The notes: generated by a model not told the origin, from the letters alone. A stretch of 64,000 bases of DNA from Methylopila jiangsuensis (GCF_027922305.1 NZ_BSFK01000010.1:1-64000); one strand, 5' to 3'; counted from the first letter of the stretch, positions 51,001-59,620 are shown. Translations and numbers: made by a program.

Positions 51001-51198
51001 GGAACTTCCTGAATCGGAACAGTTCGGCCACGAATGGTCGGAGAACTTTTACGCCGGCTCCAAAGCCCTTACGCAAAACCCTATGCCTGTTCGCGGCGCC
51101 TTCTGGGTTTGGGATTTGTCAGAAAGTTGCCTTGAGTTTCTGAAGGAATCCACTTGGCGATCTGTCGGGGGCTTGTCGCAGATCCCTAACAGAGGGCT

Positions 51199-51528
51199 TT
51201 AGCCCAGCCGGACGAGAACCCACGTCAACAGGCCGGCGTTGATCAGCCCGAGCGCCAAAGCGACGCGCTTGGCGGAGATCGCGGCCTTGTAGGCGGCCAA
51301 AGCATTGCCTTGGGCATTCGCGGCATCCTGGCGAGCATGTGCGATCAAGCGGTCGCGGGTCGCCTCGTCTAGCCCATAGTCATGCCGCAGGCTGTCGGAG
51401 TGATAGCCGAGGTCTTGGTCGAGCATCGCCCGCGCGATCACCTCGGAGCGGACGATCTCGCCGCTCTCTCCCATCGCCTTGCGAGCATTGAGATCGTGCC
51501 GGATCGCATCGTGCGTCGTCGTCTCCAT
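51199..51528 (-). CDS. small protein with C-terminal membrane anchor
   Basis: A 109-residue protein with a charged helical body (NARKAMGESGEIVRSEVIAR to RDRLIAHARQDAANAQGNA) and one hydrophobic C-terminal helix (RVALALGLINAGLLTWVLV), i.e. a tail-anchored layout. The start METTTHDAIRHD at 51528 has GAAGG before it. It stands alone and no family is recognised; an envelope-stress or small-regulator role cannot be told. Confidence 0.6.
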   Translation of the reverse strand: METTTHDAIRHDLNARKAMGESGEIVRSEVIARAMLDQDLGYHSDSLRHDYGLDEATRDRLIAHARQDAANAQGNALAAYKAAISAKRVALALGLINAGLLTWVLVRLG

Positions 51529-52450
51529 GCCGCCTTCGGTTGTTCGCATTGTCCATCATCCCAGCGAACATGAAGGCCGCGCCAAGCGAAGTCCCGCATA
51601 TTTTCCAAAAACCTCGACCGACATATTATGGCTCTCTCGAGCCTGACACTTGTTCTTGCCAAACTCTAACAAGGAGACTTCGCCTTTTTCGATGTGAAGA
51701 CATTTTGGTCCAATCCGTCGGCTCAATCCTTATCAGCGGTGCTGTTGGACCCAGGAGCTTACTCCATTCTATCTCTGTCGGCGCGTTGGTTGCCATACGC
51801 TCCGCCACTACACAGTAAATCATTTTTTCACGGAGTGGACCACGAACATTCTCTTCTTGTCACGCTTGCGGATCGGTTTGTCGCAGTTGCCGTCCCCGCA
51901 CGATCGCGCCGTTGAGAGCAGGCGCGACGGGGCGTGACAGTGCGTCTGAAGACAGCGCCGCGAGACGGAAAGCAGGTTCGCCGAGGGTTGACGCACGCGT
52001 CAGGCCCCTGCCGAAAATCTTTTGATCAAAATCTATAGACTTTGTATTTTTTTATGGACATAATCTGCCATCGATGCCATAGGAAGGGCTTCCGCAACCC
52101 ACGTCGCACAGGCGCCGTGGTGGCGAAGAGAGAAATGCCATATCCCTAGTAGGAAATTGGTATTTATCTGTGTTTTTAATGACTTAGAGAAATTATTTGC
52201 GCGTGGCGCATTGCAAATCCGCGTTTTGCGGTGCATTAAATGACACTCAGATGACGTTGCCGTGAGTGGGTCGCCGGACGTCGGCGACGCGTTTCCCCAG
52301 CGTCGAGATCGATGCGGACCGTGACTTCGCAGACAGGCCAGATTCGCCGTTCCCCGATCGGCGGAAACGCCTTCCTGTGCGCCTCGCGATCCGTGCAGCC
52401 GCGGCGACGTCGCCGCTTTCGACCTCTCACCGGAGCGAGGCAGCCCGACC
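51529..52450. other. long noncoding region before the APC permease gene
   Basis: About 920 bp without a convincing gene. The part 51570-51850 and 52000-52230 is AT-rich; frames in it have no recognisable product. It contains the palindrome region at 52030-52042 that recurs upstream of the P1B ATPase operon. It probably holds the regulatory region of the permease gene and may hide a small RNA. Confidence 0.4.
52030..52042 (+). promoter_or_regulatory. TCTATAGACTT motif upstream of permease gene
   Basis: AATCTATAGACTT lies 410 bp before the permease gene, in an AT-rich context ending in a T-run. A nearly identical motif (AGTCTATAGACTT on the minus strand) precedes the ATPase operon at 58119-58130. 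The shared sequence suggests a common regulator or promoter element. Confidence 0.35.
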
Positions 52451-53944
52451 ATGCAGACCCAGCCCGTCGCCCTCGACGCCAACGATCATGTCGCCGCTCC
52501 GACGGCGGGCGGCCTGCGACGCGAATGCCTGTCCTATCCGGAGGTGCTGGCGCAGTCGGTGTCGGTCATCGCCCCCTCGACGGTTCCGGCCGCGATCATC
52601 GGCCTGATCTTCGCCTCGGCGGGAACGGGAACCTGGCTCAGCTTCCTGCTCGGCATGCTGGGCCTCGTGCTGGTCAGCCTCAACGTCAACCAGTTCGCGA
52701 CCCGCTCGGCGTCGCCGGGCTCGCTCTACACCTACATCGTGCGCGGACTGGGGCCCACGTCCGGCATCCTCGGCGGCTGGGCGCTGGTCTTCGCCTACAC
52801 GCTGACCGGCATGTCGACGCTCTGCGGCTTCGCCCTCGTGGCGAACGTCCTGCTCGGCCAGGCGACCGGCCTGCAGCTTCCGGTCCTGCTCTGGTTTGCG
52901 ATCGGCGCGGGGCTCTCGGGCTGGGTCGCCATGCGCAACATCCAGCTCTCGGCCAAGACCATGCTGGTGTTCGAGGCGGTGGCGATCGTTTCGATCGTGA
53001 TCCTCGGCGTCCTGATCTGGCGCCAGCACGGCTTCGAGATCGACTCCTCCCAGTTCAGGCTGGAGGGCGCGAGCCCGAGCGGCGTCCTGGTCGGCGTGGT
53101 CCTGACGATCTTCGCGTTCTCGGGCTTCGAGAGCTCGACCTCGCTCGGCGCGGAGGCCAAGGACCCGCTGAAGACGATCCCGCGCTCGGTTATGCACAGC
53201 GTGGTGTTTTCCGGGATCGTGTTCATCTTCATGGCCTACGTCGTGGTGCTCGGCTTCAAGGGCGAGACGGCGTCGCTCGCGACCTCGGAGGCGCCGCTCG
53301 ATCATCTGGCCTCCAGGCTCGGGGTCGGCCCGCTCGGGACCGTCATCACCATCGGCGTTATGCTGAGCTTCTTCGCCTGCACGCTCGCCGCCATCAATTC
53401 GACCGCCCGCATCATCTACTCGATGTCCCGGCACGGCCTGTTCTTCGAGGCGCTGGGCGAGGCGCACGAGACCAACCGCACGCCCCATGTGGCGGTGGCG
53501 GTCGCGGCGCTCATCACCTTCGCGGCTCCGGCGGCGGTCCATCTCGCAGGCGTCGGCGCCTTCGACGCGCAGGGCTATTTCGGCACGCTCTGCAGCTTCG
53601 GCTTCATCACGGTCTACATCCTGATCACGATCGCCGCGCCGCTCTACCTGCGCTCCATCGGCCGGCTGACCGCACGGGCCGTGGCCTATTCGGTCGCGGG
53701 TCTCGCCTTCATGGCGCTGCCGCTGCTCGGCACCTTCGGGCTTCCCGGCAGCGAGCTGTTCCCGCCGATCGGCTTCCCGGACTCGCTGCTGTCGGGCCTG
53801 TTCCTGGTCTACATGCTGATCGGCGTCGCCTGGCTGCTGGTGGAGCGCATCCGCCGTCCGCGCATGATCGCGACCATGCAGGGCGCGGTCGAGGCCGGTC
53901 CGCTGCCGTTCGCCGTGGCCCCGGCGGCCGAGCGCGCGGCCTGA
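52451..53944 (+). CDS. APC-family amino acid/amine permease
   Basis: The 497-residue inner-membrane protein has twelve hydrophobic helices and the APC signature: LSYPEVLAQSVSVIAPSTVP, FATRSASPGSLYTYIVRGLG (the unwound helix 1-type motif), and FAFSGFESSTSLGAEAKDPL with the conserved FxGFE in helix 6. It should import an amino acid or amine with protons or sodium. A transcript including the next gene is likely (64-bp gap). Its link to the metal-ATPase genes is by position and shared upstream motif only. Confidence 0.88.
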   Translation: MQTQPVALDANDHVAAPTAGGLRRECLSYPEVLAQSVSVIAPSTVPAAIIGLIFASAGTGTWLSFLLGMLGLVLVSLNVNQFATRSASPGSLYTYIVRGLGPTSGILGGWALVFAYTLTGMSTLCGFALVANVLLGQATGLQLPVLLWFAIGAGLSGWVAMRNIQLSAKTMLVFEAVAIVSIVILGVLIWRQHGFEIDSSQFRLEGASPSGVLVGVVLTIFAFSGFESSTSLGAEAKDPLKTIPRSVMHSVVFSGIVFIFMAYVVVLGFKGETASLATSEAPLDHLASRLGVGPLGTVITIGVMLSFFACTLAAINSTARIIYSMSRHGLFFEALGEAHETNRTPHVAVAVAALITFAAPAAVHLAGVGAFDAQGYFGTLCSFGFITVYILITIAAPLYLRSIGRLTARAVAYSVAGLAFMALPLLGTFGLPGSELFPPIGFPDSLLSGLFLVYMLIGVAWLLVERIRRPRMIATMQGAVEAGPLPFAVAPAAERAA

Positions 53945-54007
53945 CATCCCGAGCATCCCGGCGGCCCTCTTTGGGCCGCCGCTTCACCTCGCAAAAGGAG
54001 ACGAGAC

Positions 54008-54406
54008 ATGAGCGCGACTGAAACGATCGACGCCCGCGAGCACAGCGCCCTCGAGGGCGTCTCGACCGCGGTCGAAAACGCCATCGACTACATCGGCAAT
54101 GCGGGCGCAAGCGCCGGCGCCACGGTGAAGTCGGCGGCGGGCAAGGCCGGCGAAGTCCTCGGGGCCGGAGCCTACAAGGGCGCCTATGGCGCCTCCTATG
54201 GCGTCGTGTTCGCCGCGGTGTTCCTGAAGGAGCTGCTGCCGAACGGCAGCGCGGTGCGCCGCGGCTTCGAGGACGGGGCCAACGCCGCGTTCGACGCGAT
54301 CGACGAGCGCAAGGCGGCGGCGATCGAGACCGCCGAGGCGGTCGAGCCCGAGGCGCCCGCGGCCAAGCCCTCGCGTCGCAAGGCCGCCGCGGCCCCCGAG
54401 GCCTGA
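54008..54406 (+). CDS. small hydrophobic-core protein A (paralogue of 57545-57952)
   Basis: The 132-residue protein has an acidic helical N-terminus, a Gly/Ala-rich core GAYKGAYGASYGVVFAAVFL followed by KELLPNGSAVRRGFEDGANA, and an Ala/Pro/Lys-rich tail. The core occurs in the same form in the protein at 57545-57952. The hydrophobic glycine-rich core suggests a membrane-associated protein that packs by GxxxG contacts. AAAAGGAGA upstream is a strong ribosome site. Both copies flank the P1B-type ATPase gene, so a shared structural role in one membrane system is likely. I know no named family. Confidence 0.75.
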   Translation: MSATETIDAREHSALEGVSTAVENAIDYIGNAGASAGATVKSAAGKAGEVLGAGAYKGAYGASYGVVFAAVFLKELLPNGSAVRRGFEDGANAAFDAIDERKAAAIETAEAVEPEAPAAKPSRRKAAAAPEA

Positions 54407-54433
54407 TCCCGAGCGGACCCGTCTTCCCGACTA

Positions 54434-54469
54434 AGAAAGCCCGCGGCGCCGAAGCGCCGCGGGCTTTCT
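54434..54469 (+). terminator. strong hairpin terminator after small protein A
   Basis: A 16-bp perfect stem AGAAAGCCCGCGGCGC (54434-54449) with loop CGAA and its complement to 54469. It ends the plus-strand permease/small-protein unit. Confidence 0.8.
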
Positions 54470-54494
54470 GGTGTTTGGAGCCTGGTTCTGAAAC

Positions 54495-54529
54495 CTGTCC
54501 TGCCCGCGCGAAAGGCGCGGGCAGGACAG
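54495..54529 (-). terminator. hairpin terminator of the P1B ATPase operon
   Basis: CTGTCCTGCCCGCGC (54495-54509), a 5-nt loop and its perfect complement (54515-54529) form a 15-bp stem directly downstream of the minus-strand ATPase gene. Confidence 0.7.
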
Positions 54530-54547
54530 TCGGGAGGACCGTGCGTT

Positions 54548-57151
54548 CTACCCTGCGGCGACAGGCGGCGGCAGAAGCCTCTGGGCCTGCAGCCTGTCCT
54601 TTTCCTGCCGGATCGCCGCGGCCTTGCGCAGCGGCAGCAGCCCGTTGCCGACCGCGAGCATGCCGCCGATCTGGTTGAAGATCATGGAGTGCATCACCCC
54701 GAAGCCTCCGAACAGCGCGCCCGCGATGCAGATGATGTTCGGGATCAGGATCACGCCCCAGCTGCGGCTGATGTTGCGCGACAGCTCCTGCGAGACGTCG
54801 CGAAGCTGCAGGAGCTTGGTCAGATTGTCCTCCATCAGCACCACCTGCGCGGTGTCGGTGGCGATCGAGGACGCGCCGCGCAGCGAGATCGAGACGTTGG
54901 CGGTCTTGAGCGCGATCGAGTCGTTCACGCCGTCGCCGATGAAGCAGACCGTGCGGCCTTCCTTCTGCAGCAGCTCCACATAGGCCGCCTTGTCCTGGGG
55001 CAGCACCTCCGCGAAGTGGCGGTCCATGCCGAGCTTCTCCGCGAGCTTCTTGGTCGGCTGCTCGTGGTCGCCGGAGATGATGACGAGCTGCTTGGCCCCG
55101 CGGGCGCGAAGGCCCTCGATCACGGCCCGGGCCTCCGGCCGCTCGGCGGCATGGAGTTCGAGCGCGCCGCCGAGCTTGTCGTCGACCCCCACCATGACGA
55201 GGGAGTGCCCCTCCTCATGCGCGGCCTCGATCTCGCGCTTCAGCGCCGGCGGAAGCTCGATGCCTTCGTGCTCCATGAAACGGGCGCTGCCGACGCGCAC
55301 CGTATGGCCGTCGACCGAGACCGTGATGCCGTAGCCCACATGGTATTTGGAATCGTCGATCGCCGGCGGATCGAGCTTCAGCTCGCGCGCCTTCTCGACG
55401 ATGGCCTTGGCGATCGGGTGGCTGAACCGCTTCTCGGCGGCGGCCGCCCAGGCGAGGATCTGGTTCTCCGAATGATTCCCGTAGACGAGCACGCGCCCGA
55501 CCTCCGGCCGCTCGCGCGTCAGCGTGCCGGTCTTGTCGAACAGGAAGGTGTCGACGTTCTTCAGCTGCTCGAGCGCGCGGCCGTCCTTCACCAAGATGCC
55601 AAGCTCGGCCGAGAGCGTCAGCGAGGTGAGCATGGCGATCGGCGCCGCCATGCGGATGCCGGTGCCGAGGTCGCAGTTGACCACCGCGGTCGCGGCGTTG
55701 ACGCCCGTCAGGGCGTAGCCGAGGCCGCCGAGCGCGAGCGTCGGGACCACCGCCTTGTCGGCGAGCTCCTCGCCGCGCGACTGCGACTTCAGCTTGTAGC
55801 CCGCGGTGTCGTTGAGGATGCGGGTGAGCTTCGCCGACGTGGTCTGGTCGCCCGCGCTCGTCACCGCGACGCGCACCTTGCCGGCGATCAGCGTGGTGGA
55901 GGCGAGCACCGGATCGCCCTTCACCTTCTCCACCGGCGCGGACTCGCCGGTCAGCGTGTGCTGATCGACCATGGCCATGCCGTCCACGACCTCGCCGTCC
56001 ACCGGCACGGTCTCGCCCGTGTGGATGACGATGACGTCGCCGAGCTTCAGCTTTTCGAGCGGCGTCTCCACTTCGGCGCCGTTCACCTCGAGCCAGACGA
56101 AGCGCGGCTGCTTGCCGAAGACGTTGAGCAGCATCTTCTTGGAGTCGTCCTCGGTCTTCTGCACGAGGCGGCGCGAGACCGAGAGCGTGAAGCCCAGCAC
56201 CGTTCCGGCCAGCACCTGGTTGGTGGCAAGGCACGCGGTGACCACGATGGCGTCCAGCACGTCGACTCCGACGCGCTTCTCCTTGACCACGACCTCGTAG
56301 GCGCTCTTGAAGCTCGGGATCACCGAATAGAGGAAGAGCGCCGCGCTCACCGGCGCAAGCGCCGGAACGAAGAAGCGGGCCGCGACCGCAAGCGCGACGG
56401 AGGCGGTGTTGATCGGCAGGTCGAGATCGACCGGCGAGGGCTCCGCGTCGGGGGCGGACGCCGTCACCGCGTCGAGCAGCGCGATGATCTGGGCGAGCTT
56501 CAGCTGCTTCGGATTGAAGTGCAGCAGCACCGTGCCGGTCAGCTCGTTGGTCGCGTAACGGTCGATCCCGAACGTGTTCATGAACTCGCGTTCGACCAGC
56601 TGGCAGACGTCGCGGCGGCGCACGAGGCCCGGATTGTAGAGCCGCACCCGGCCGGGCAGGGCGTGCCGGACGGTCCAGCTCGACAGGCGGCGGTCGTAGC
56701 GCTGGAGCCGGATCGTCCGCGACGAGCCGCGTCCGAAATCGTCCGGGAAGATGAGCGCGTCGGCGTCGTCGGTCCGCCCGACCGGGCGGGTGAGGAGCGC
56801 GGCGAGCGCGGCGACGCCTTCGCCCCGCGCAAGCGGCGCGTCCAGGAAGAGCTCGGCGCTGCCGGACCTTCCGTCGATCTCGACCTGCGCCACGGTCTGG
56901 GCCTGGAAGGCGCGCTCGAAGAAGTCGCGCGCCGTGGCGCTGCGCGGGTCGCCGAACAGTCTGGCGCTCGTGAAGCGGACACGCGTGGGCGAGGGGAACG
57001 ACACCTTGAGGTCGGCCCCGGCCGGCGCCGTCGCGCCGCGCTGGCGGGGCGCGCGGGCGCCCGCATGGGCGGCGGCGCCGGAACGATGCGCTCCGGGGCT
57101 TGCCGCCCGCGGCCTGGATTGGTTTTTCGGCGAAGCCTGGACGATGGCCAT
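54548..57151 (-). CDS. P1B-type heavy-metal ATPase, FezB-like candidate
   Basis: This 867-residue metal-transporting P-type ATPase has all catalytic motifs: TGES (401-404), DKTGT (539-543), the SHP motif (577-579) and GDGVND (739-744). At the metal-site helix the usual CPC is replaced by NCDLGTG (492-498), so it is not a standard Cu or Zn/Cd pump. Residues 45-230 form a special N-terminal region with RHALPGRVRLYNPGLVRRRD, an HMA-like domain with an Arg/Pro motif. These traits recall P1B-6 ATPases such as FezB, which load iron into ferrosomes. It is the last gene of a three-gene minus-strand operon, 4 bp after a small basic protein. The start at 57151 has GGAAG upstream. Confidence 0.8.
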   Translation of the reverse strand: MAIVQASPKNQSRPRAASPGAHRSGAAAHAGARAPRQRGATAPAGADLKVSFPSPTRVRFTSARLFGDPRSATARDFFERAFQAQTVAQVEIDGRSGSAELFLDAPLARGEGVAALAALLTRPVGRTDDADALIFPDDFGRGSSRTIRLQRYDRRLSSWTVRHALPGRVRLYNPGLVRRRDVCQLVEREFMNTFGIDRYATNELTGTVLLHFNPKQLKLAQIIALLDAVTASAPDAEPSPVDLDLPINTASVALAVAARFFVPALAPVSAALFLYSVIPSFKSAYEVVVKEKRVGVDVLDAIVVTACLATNQVLAGTVLGFTLSVSRRLVQKTEDDSKKMLLNVFGKQPRFVWLEVNGAEVETPLEKLKLGDVIVIHTGETVPVDGEVVDGMAMVDQHTLTGESAPVEKVKGDPVLASTTLIAGKVRVAVTSAGDQTTSAKLTRILNDTAGYKLKSQSRGEELADKAVVPTLALGGLGYALTGVNAATAVVNCDLGTGIRMAAPIAMLTSLTLSAELGILVKDGRALEQLKNVDTFLFDKTGTLTRERPEVGRVLVYGNHSENQILAWAAAAEKRFSHPIAKAIVEKARELKLDPPAIDDSKYHVGYGITVSVDGHTVRVGSARFMEHEGIELPPALKREIEAAHEEGHSLVMVGVDDKLGGALELHAAERPEARAVIEGLRARGAKQLVIISGDHEQPTKKLAEKLGMDRHFAEVLPQDKAAYVELLQKEGRTVCFIGDGVNDSIALKTANVSISLRGASSIATDTAQVVLMEDNLTKLLQLRDVSQELSRNISRSWGVILIPNIICIAGALFGGFGVMHSMIFNQIGGMLAVGNGLLPLRKAAAIRQEKDRLQAQRLLPPPVAAG

Positions 57152-57155
57152 GGAT

Positions 57156-57482
57156 TCAGCTTCCGGATGTGAGCTCAGCTGTGCGGTTCTGCGTCGAGGC
57201 CTGCGCGCGGGAGCCATGTCGTCGTTCCGCGTTCAGGTCCTCGAGCGCCTCCTTGCGGTCGAGCACGACGCGCGCGCCCGACGCATAGGCGTCGCCGACC
57301 GCGTCGCCGCCGCGCGACCAGGCCTCCCGCAGCGCGCCGAACAGCGCCTTGAGGGTCGAGGCGCCCCTGGGGCGTTTGGGAAAGTCGATCTCATAGGCGG
57401 GCGACCGCCCCTGCGGCAGAGTTCGCCGTTTGGCGGCGCCCGGCGCAGGCGGCCGTTTCGAGGGTTCGGACGTGACGGTCAT
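57156..57482 (-). CDS. small basic protein in the ATPase operon
   Basis: A 108-residue protein with a Lys/Arg/Pro-rich N-terminus (EPSKRPPAPGAAKRRTLPQG), a middle helix (ALFGALREAWSRGGDAVGDA) and a charged C-terminus. AGGAG stands nine bases before the ATG. It lies between the second small hydrophobic protein and the ATPase, four bases from the latter. No known family; fez operons also carry small accessory proteins of low conservation. Confidence 0.65.
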   Translation of the reverse strand: MTVTSEPSKRPPAPGAAKRRTLPQGRSPAYEIDFPKRPRGASTLKALFGALREAWSRGGDAVGDAYASGARVVLDRKEALEDLNAERRHGSRAQASTQNRTAELTSGS

Positions 57483-57509
57483 GGTGGGCCGCTCCTGAAA
57501 GGCTGCACG

Positions 57510-57537
57510 GCGCGGCGGGGCTCATGCCCCGCCGCGC
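57510..57537 (-). terminator. intercistronic hairpin
   Basis: GCGCGGCGGGGC (57510-57521), loop TCAT, and its perfect complement (57526-57537) lie between two genes of the same minus-strand operon. It may attenuate transcription or stabilise the upstream mRNA, so the small protein can be made in excess over the ATPase. Confidence 0.55.
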
Positions 57538-57544
57538 GCGACGA

Positions 57545-57952
57545 TCACGCCGCCGGCTTGCGGGGCTTGATCACGACCTTGCGGGCCTTGGGCTTGGGGG
57601 CCGGCGCCTCTTCGGCGTCCTCGGGCTCCTCGGGCTCGGGCTCCCGGACGACGCGACGGCTCGCGACCGCGTCGATCGCGGCTTCCGCGCCATCCTCGAA
57701 TCCGCGTCGCAGCGCGTTGTCCTCGGGCAGCAGCTCCTTGAGGAACACCGCGGCGAACACGACGCCGAAGGAGAGCCCGTAGGCCGTGTGATAGGCGCCG
57801 GTCGAGACGCCCGACTTCACCTTCTGGGCGGCGGCCTTCGCCGACTCGCTGGCGTCCGCGCGCGCGTCGCCGATCGACTGGGCCGCGGCTTCGAGCGCGT
57901 CGCCGAGAACGGAGAGGGGATTGCTGTCGGGGGCTTCGGCGGCGGCGGCCAT
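57545..57952 (-). CDS. small hydrophobic-core protein B (paralogue of 54008-54406)
   Basis: The 135-residue protein shares the core with protein A: GAYHTAYGLSFGVVFAAVFL followed by KELLPEDNALRRGFEDGAEA. It has an acidic helical N-terminus (SVLGDALEAAAQSIGDARAD) and a tail rich in Glu/Pro and then Lys/Arg (PKPKARKVVIKPRKPAA). The single hydrophobic stretch may insert in or lie on a membrane, the basic tail could bind nucleic acid, phosphate or lipid. It is the first gene of the ATPase operon. Confidence 0.75.
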   Translation of the reverse strand: MAAAAEAPDSNPLSVLGDALEAAAQSIGDARADASESAKAAAQKVKSGVSTGAYHTAYGLSFGVVFAAVFLKELLPEDNALRRGFEDGAEAAIDAVASRRVVREPEPEEPEDAEEAPAPKPKARKVVIKPRKPAA

Positions 57953-58380
57953 GGGCAGGTCCTTTACGTCGTGAGGAGGTCGTGGAGGAGGGTCGGTCTG
58001 AAATCTCGGAGGCGCGGCGGTCTGAAGGAGTTCAGCCCGCCTTTGGCGATCGCCCGTCTCGCTTATCCGATGGATCGACGATCAGGCGAGAAAGCTGTCT
58101 TGTCTGCATATTCAATCAAGTCTATAGACTGTATGTGACGCGTAACGGTCGCGTCCGTTCTTGTCAAATGGATGACGGCGCTCCGAGGGGGTTCACGTCC
58201 ATCTGTCACAGCAAGAATGGCGCCGCGCCGGGACGGGTTGAAACCGCAAGGTTCGCGCGCTGTCAAAAAACTGTGGCGCCGCAGACGTAAACGACACGTC
58301 GGGTCAGTCGATATGCAAGGCGTCGATCTATGGTCAGACCAGCGGCTCAGGGGCTTCGGCAGCCGAAAGACGACGTCCGG
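57953..58380. other. divergent promoter region between ATPase operon and exoD-like gene
   Basis: This 428-bp spacer contains no gene. Its centre (58095-58140) is AT-rich and carries the 12-bp palindrome AGTCTATAGACT. It should hold the promoters for both divergent units. Confidence 0.45.
58119..58130. promoter_or_regulatory. 12-bp palindrome shared with permease upstream region
   Basis: AGTCTATAGACT is a perfect palindrome 167 bp before the start of small protein B and 251 bp before the exoD-like gene. The inner TCTATAGACTT recurs at 52031-52042. It may be an operator or include a -10 box. Confidence 0.4.
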
Positions 58381-59295
58381 ATGACCGATGTCGCGCTTCG
58401 GCCAAACGCCATGGCCCGCACCTCGGATCTGCTGCGCAACATCCTGCTCGCGCATCCGAACGTCGAAGTCTTCACCGTGGGCCAGATCCTCGACACCCTC
58501 GGGGCCGAGCGGACCGAAGCCTCGCTCGTCTTCTTCTCCATGCCGTCGATCATTGCGGTTCCCGATCTGCCGTCCATGAGCGGGGTCTCGACCGGCCTCC
58601 TGGCCGGCCAGATGGCCGCGGGGCGCAAGACCACCCGTCTCCCCAAGGCCGTGCTGAACCGGAAGGTGCCGCGCCGGTCGCTCGCGGTCGCGATCCATAC
58701 GCTGGCGCCGGTCATCGAAGCGGCCGAAAAGCTGTCCAAGCCCCGCCTGCGCTGGGCCACATGCCCGTTGGCGCGTCGGGTCCTCGGCCTGCTGCTGTTC
58801 ATTCTCGCGGTCGCGATCGCGTTCCCGGTCATCGGGTTCGATCCGCTTCACGCCGCGTCCGTTTCGGTGATTTCGCTCGGTCTGGCCGAACAGGACGGCC
58901 TCGCGATCCTGCTGGGGGTCACGGCGGGACTGATCTCGCTCGCGCTGATCGTCACCTCCGGCTTGACCGCCAAGATGCTGAAATCGAAAGTTGTGACGTG
59001 GCTGCGCAAGCTCGCCCGGAAGGCCGGCGGGAAAGCGCTCGCCCGGATGTGCGAGACGCGAGGCTGGACGCGGCTTGCCGCGATCCTGCGCTTCGAGTGG
59101 CAGGACATGCTGCTGTGGTGGGACCCCGAACGCCGCGCCTCCGAGCGCCGCGCGCGCGAGCAGGCGGCCAGGGAAAAGGCGGCCGGTCCGGCCGCTGCGG
59201 GCGAGCGTCCGCGTCCGGCTGCGCGGCGCGACGTGCGCACCTCCAAATCCGCCCGACCCGGGGCGCTCCGATCCAAATCCTTGCTGACGGCCTGA
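58381..59295 (+). CDS. ExoD-like exopolysaccharide synthesis membrane protein
   Basis: The 304-residue protein fits the ExoD family: VEVFTVGQILDTLGAERTEA, LVFFSMPSIIAVPDLPSMSG, VSTGLLAGQMAAGRK, PLARRVLGLLLFILAVAIAF and LGLAEQDGLAILLGVTAGLI, with three to four membrane helices. ExoD was found in Rhizobium exopolysaccharide mutants; its biochemical role is unknown. The C-terminal 90 residues are a long basic tail not typical for the family. The following gene begins one base after its stop. Confidence 0.8.
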   Translation: MTDVALRPNAMARTSDLLRNILLAHPNVEVFTVGQILDTLGAERTEASLVFFSMPSIIAVPDLPSMSGVSTGLLAGQMAAGRKTTRLPKAVLNRKVPRRSLAVAIHTLAPVIEAAEKLSKPRLRWATCPLARRVLGLLLFILAVAIAFPVIGFDPLHAASVSVISLGLAEQDGLAILLGVTAGLISLALIVTSGLTAKMLKSKVVTWLRKLARKAGGKALARMCETRGWTRLAAILRFEWQDMLLWWDPERRASERRAREQAAREKAAGPAAAGERPRPAARRDVRTSKSARPGALRSKSLLTA

Positions 59296-59296
59296 G

Positions 59297-59620
59297 ATGA
59301 AGCGACAGAAGATCTACGAATTCGACATCGACGCGCCGTTGAACGATGAGCGCCGCGAGGCGCTCGAAGCCAACATCGAGAAGAACGCCGGTCTGTCGCC
59401 AAAGCCGTTCGAATACGGCTGGGAGGAGGACGCCGACATCCTCCACATCCTGATCGACCCGGCGGACATCGAGGTCGAGTTTCTGGACGACAAGGTCGAG
59501 CTCTACGTGACGGCTCCGGCCTGGGCGAAGGTCGGCTTCACCGCCAAGAAGAAGGCCGAGCTCCAGCGGCTGGTCGAGACGGTGCTGCGGGAGTCCGAGT
59601 TCATCTCGGCGCAACCCTGA
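59297..59620 (+). CDS. small protein coupled to exoD-like gene
   Basis: A 107-residue soluble, acidic protein (MKRQKIYEFDIDAPLNDERR, then WEEDADILHILIDPADIEVE and FTAKKKAELQRLVETVLRES). The last 45 residues (beta strands then an amphipathic helix) loosely recall polyhydroxyalkanoate-granule system proteins, but the likeness is weak. It starts one base after the exoD-like stop, so the two are translated together. It ends at a strong terminator. Confidence 0.65.
   Translation: MKRQKIYEFDIDAPLNDERREALEANIEKNAGLSPKPFEYGWEEDADILHILIDPADIEVEFLDDKVELYVTAPAWAKVGFTAKKKAELQRLVETVLRESEFISAQP

Noticed and set aside
52033-52482. 149-codon minus-strand frame before the permease gene
   Set aside because: No family, no ribosome site, and it overlaps the AT-rich regulatory region and the permease start.
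54689-57172. 827-codon plus-strand frame opposite the P1B ATPase
   Set aside because: Composition is typical for antisense of GC-rich genes and the opposite strand has all P-type motifs.
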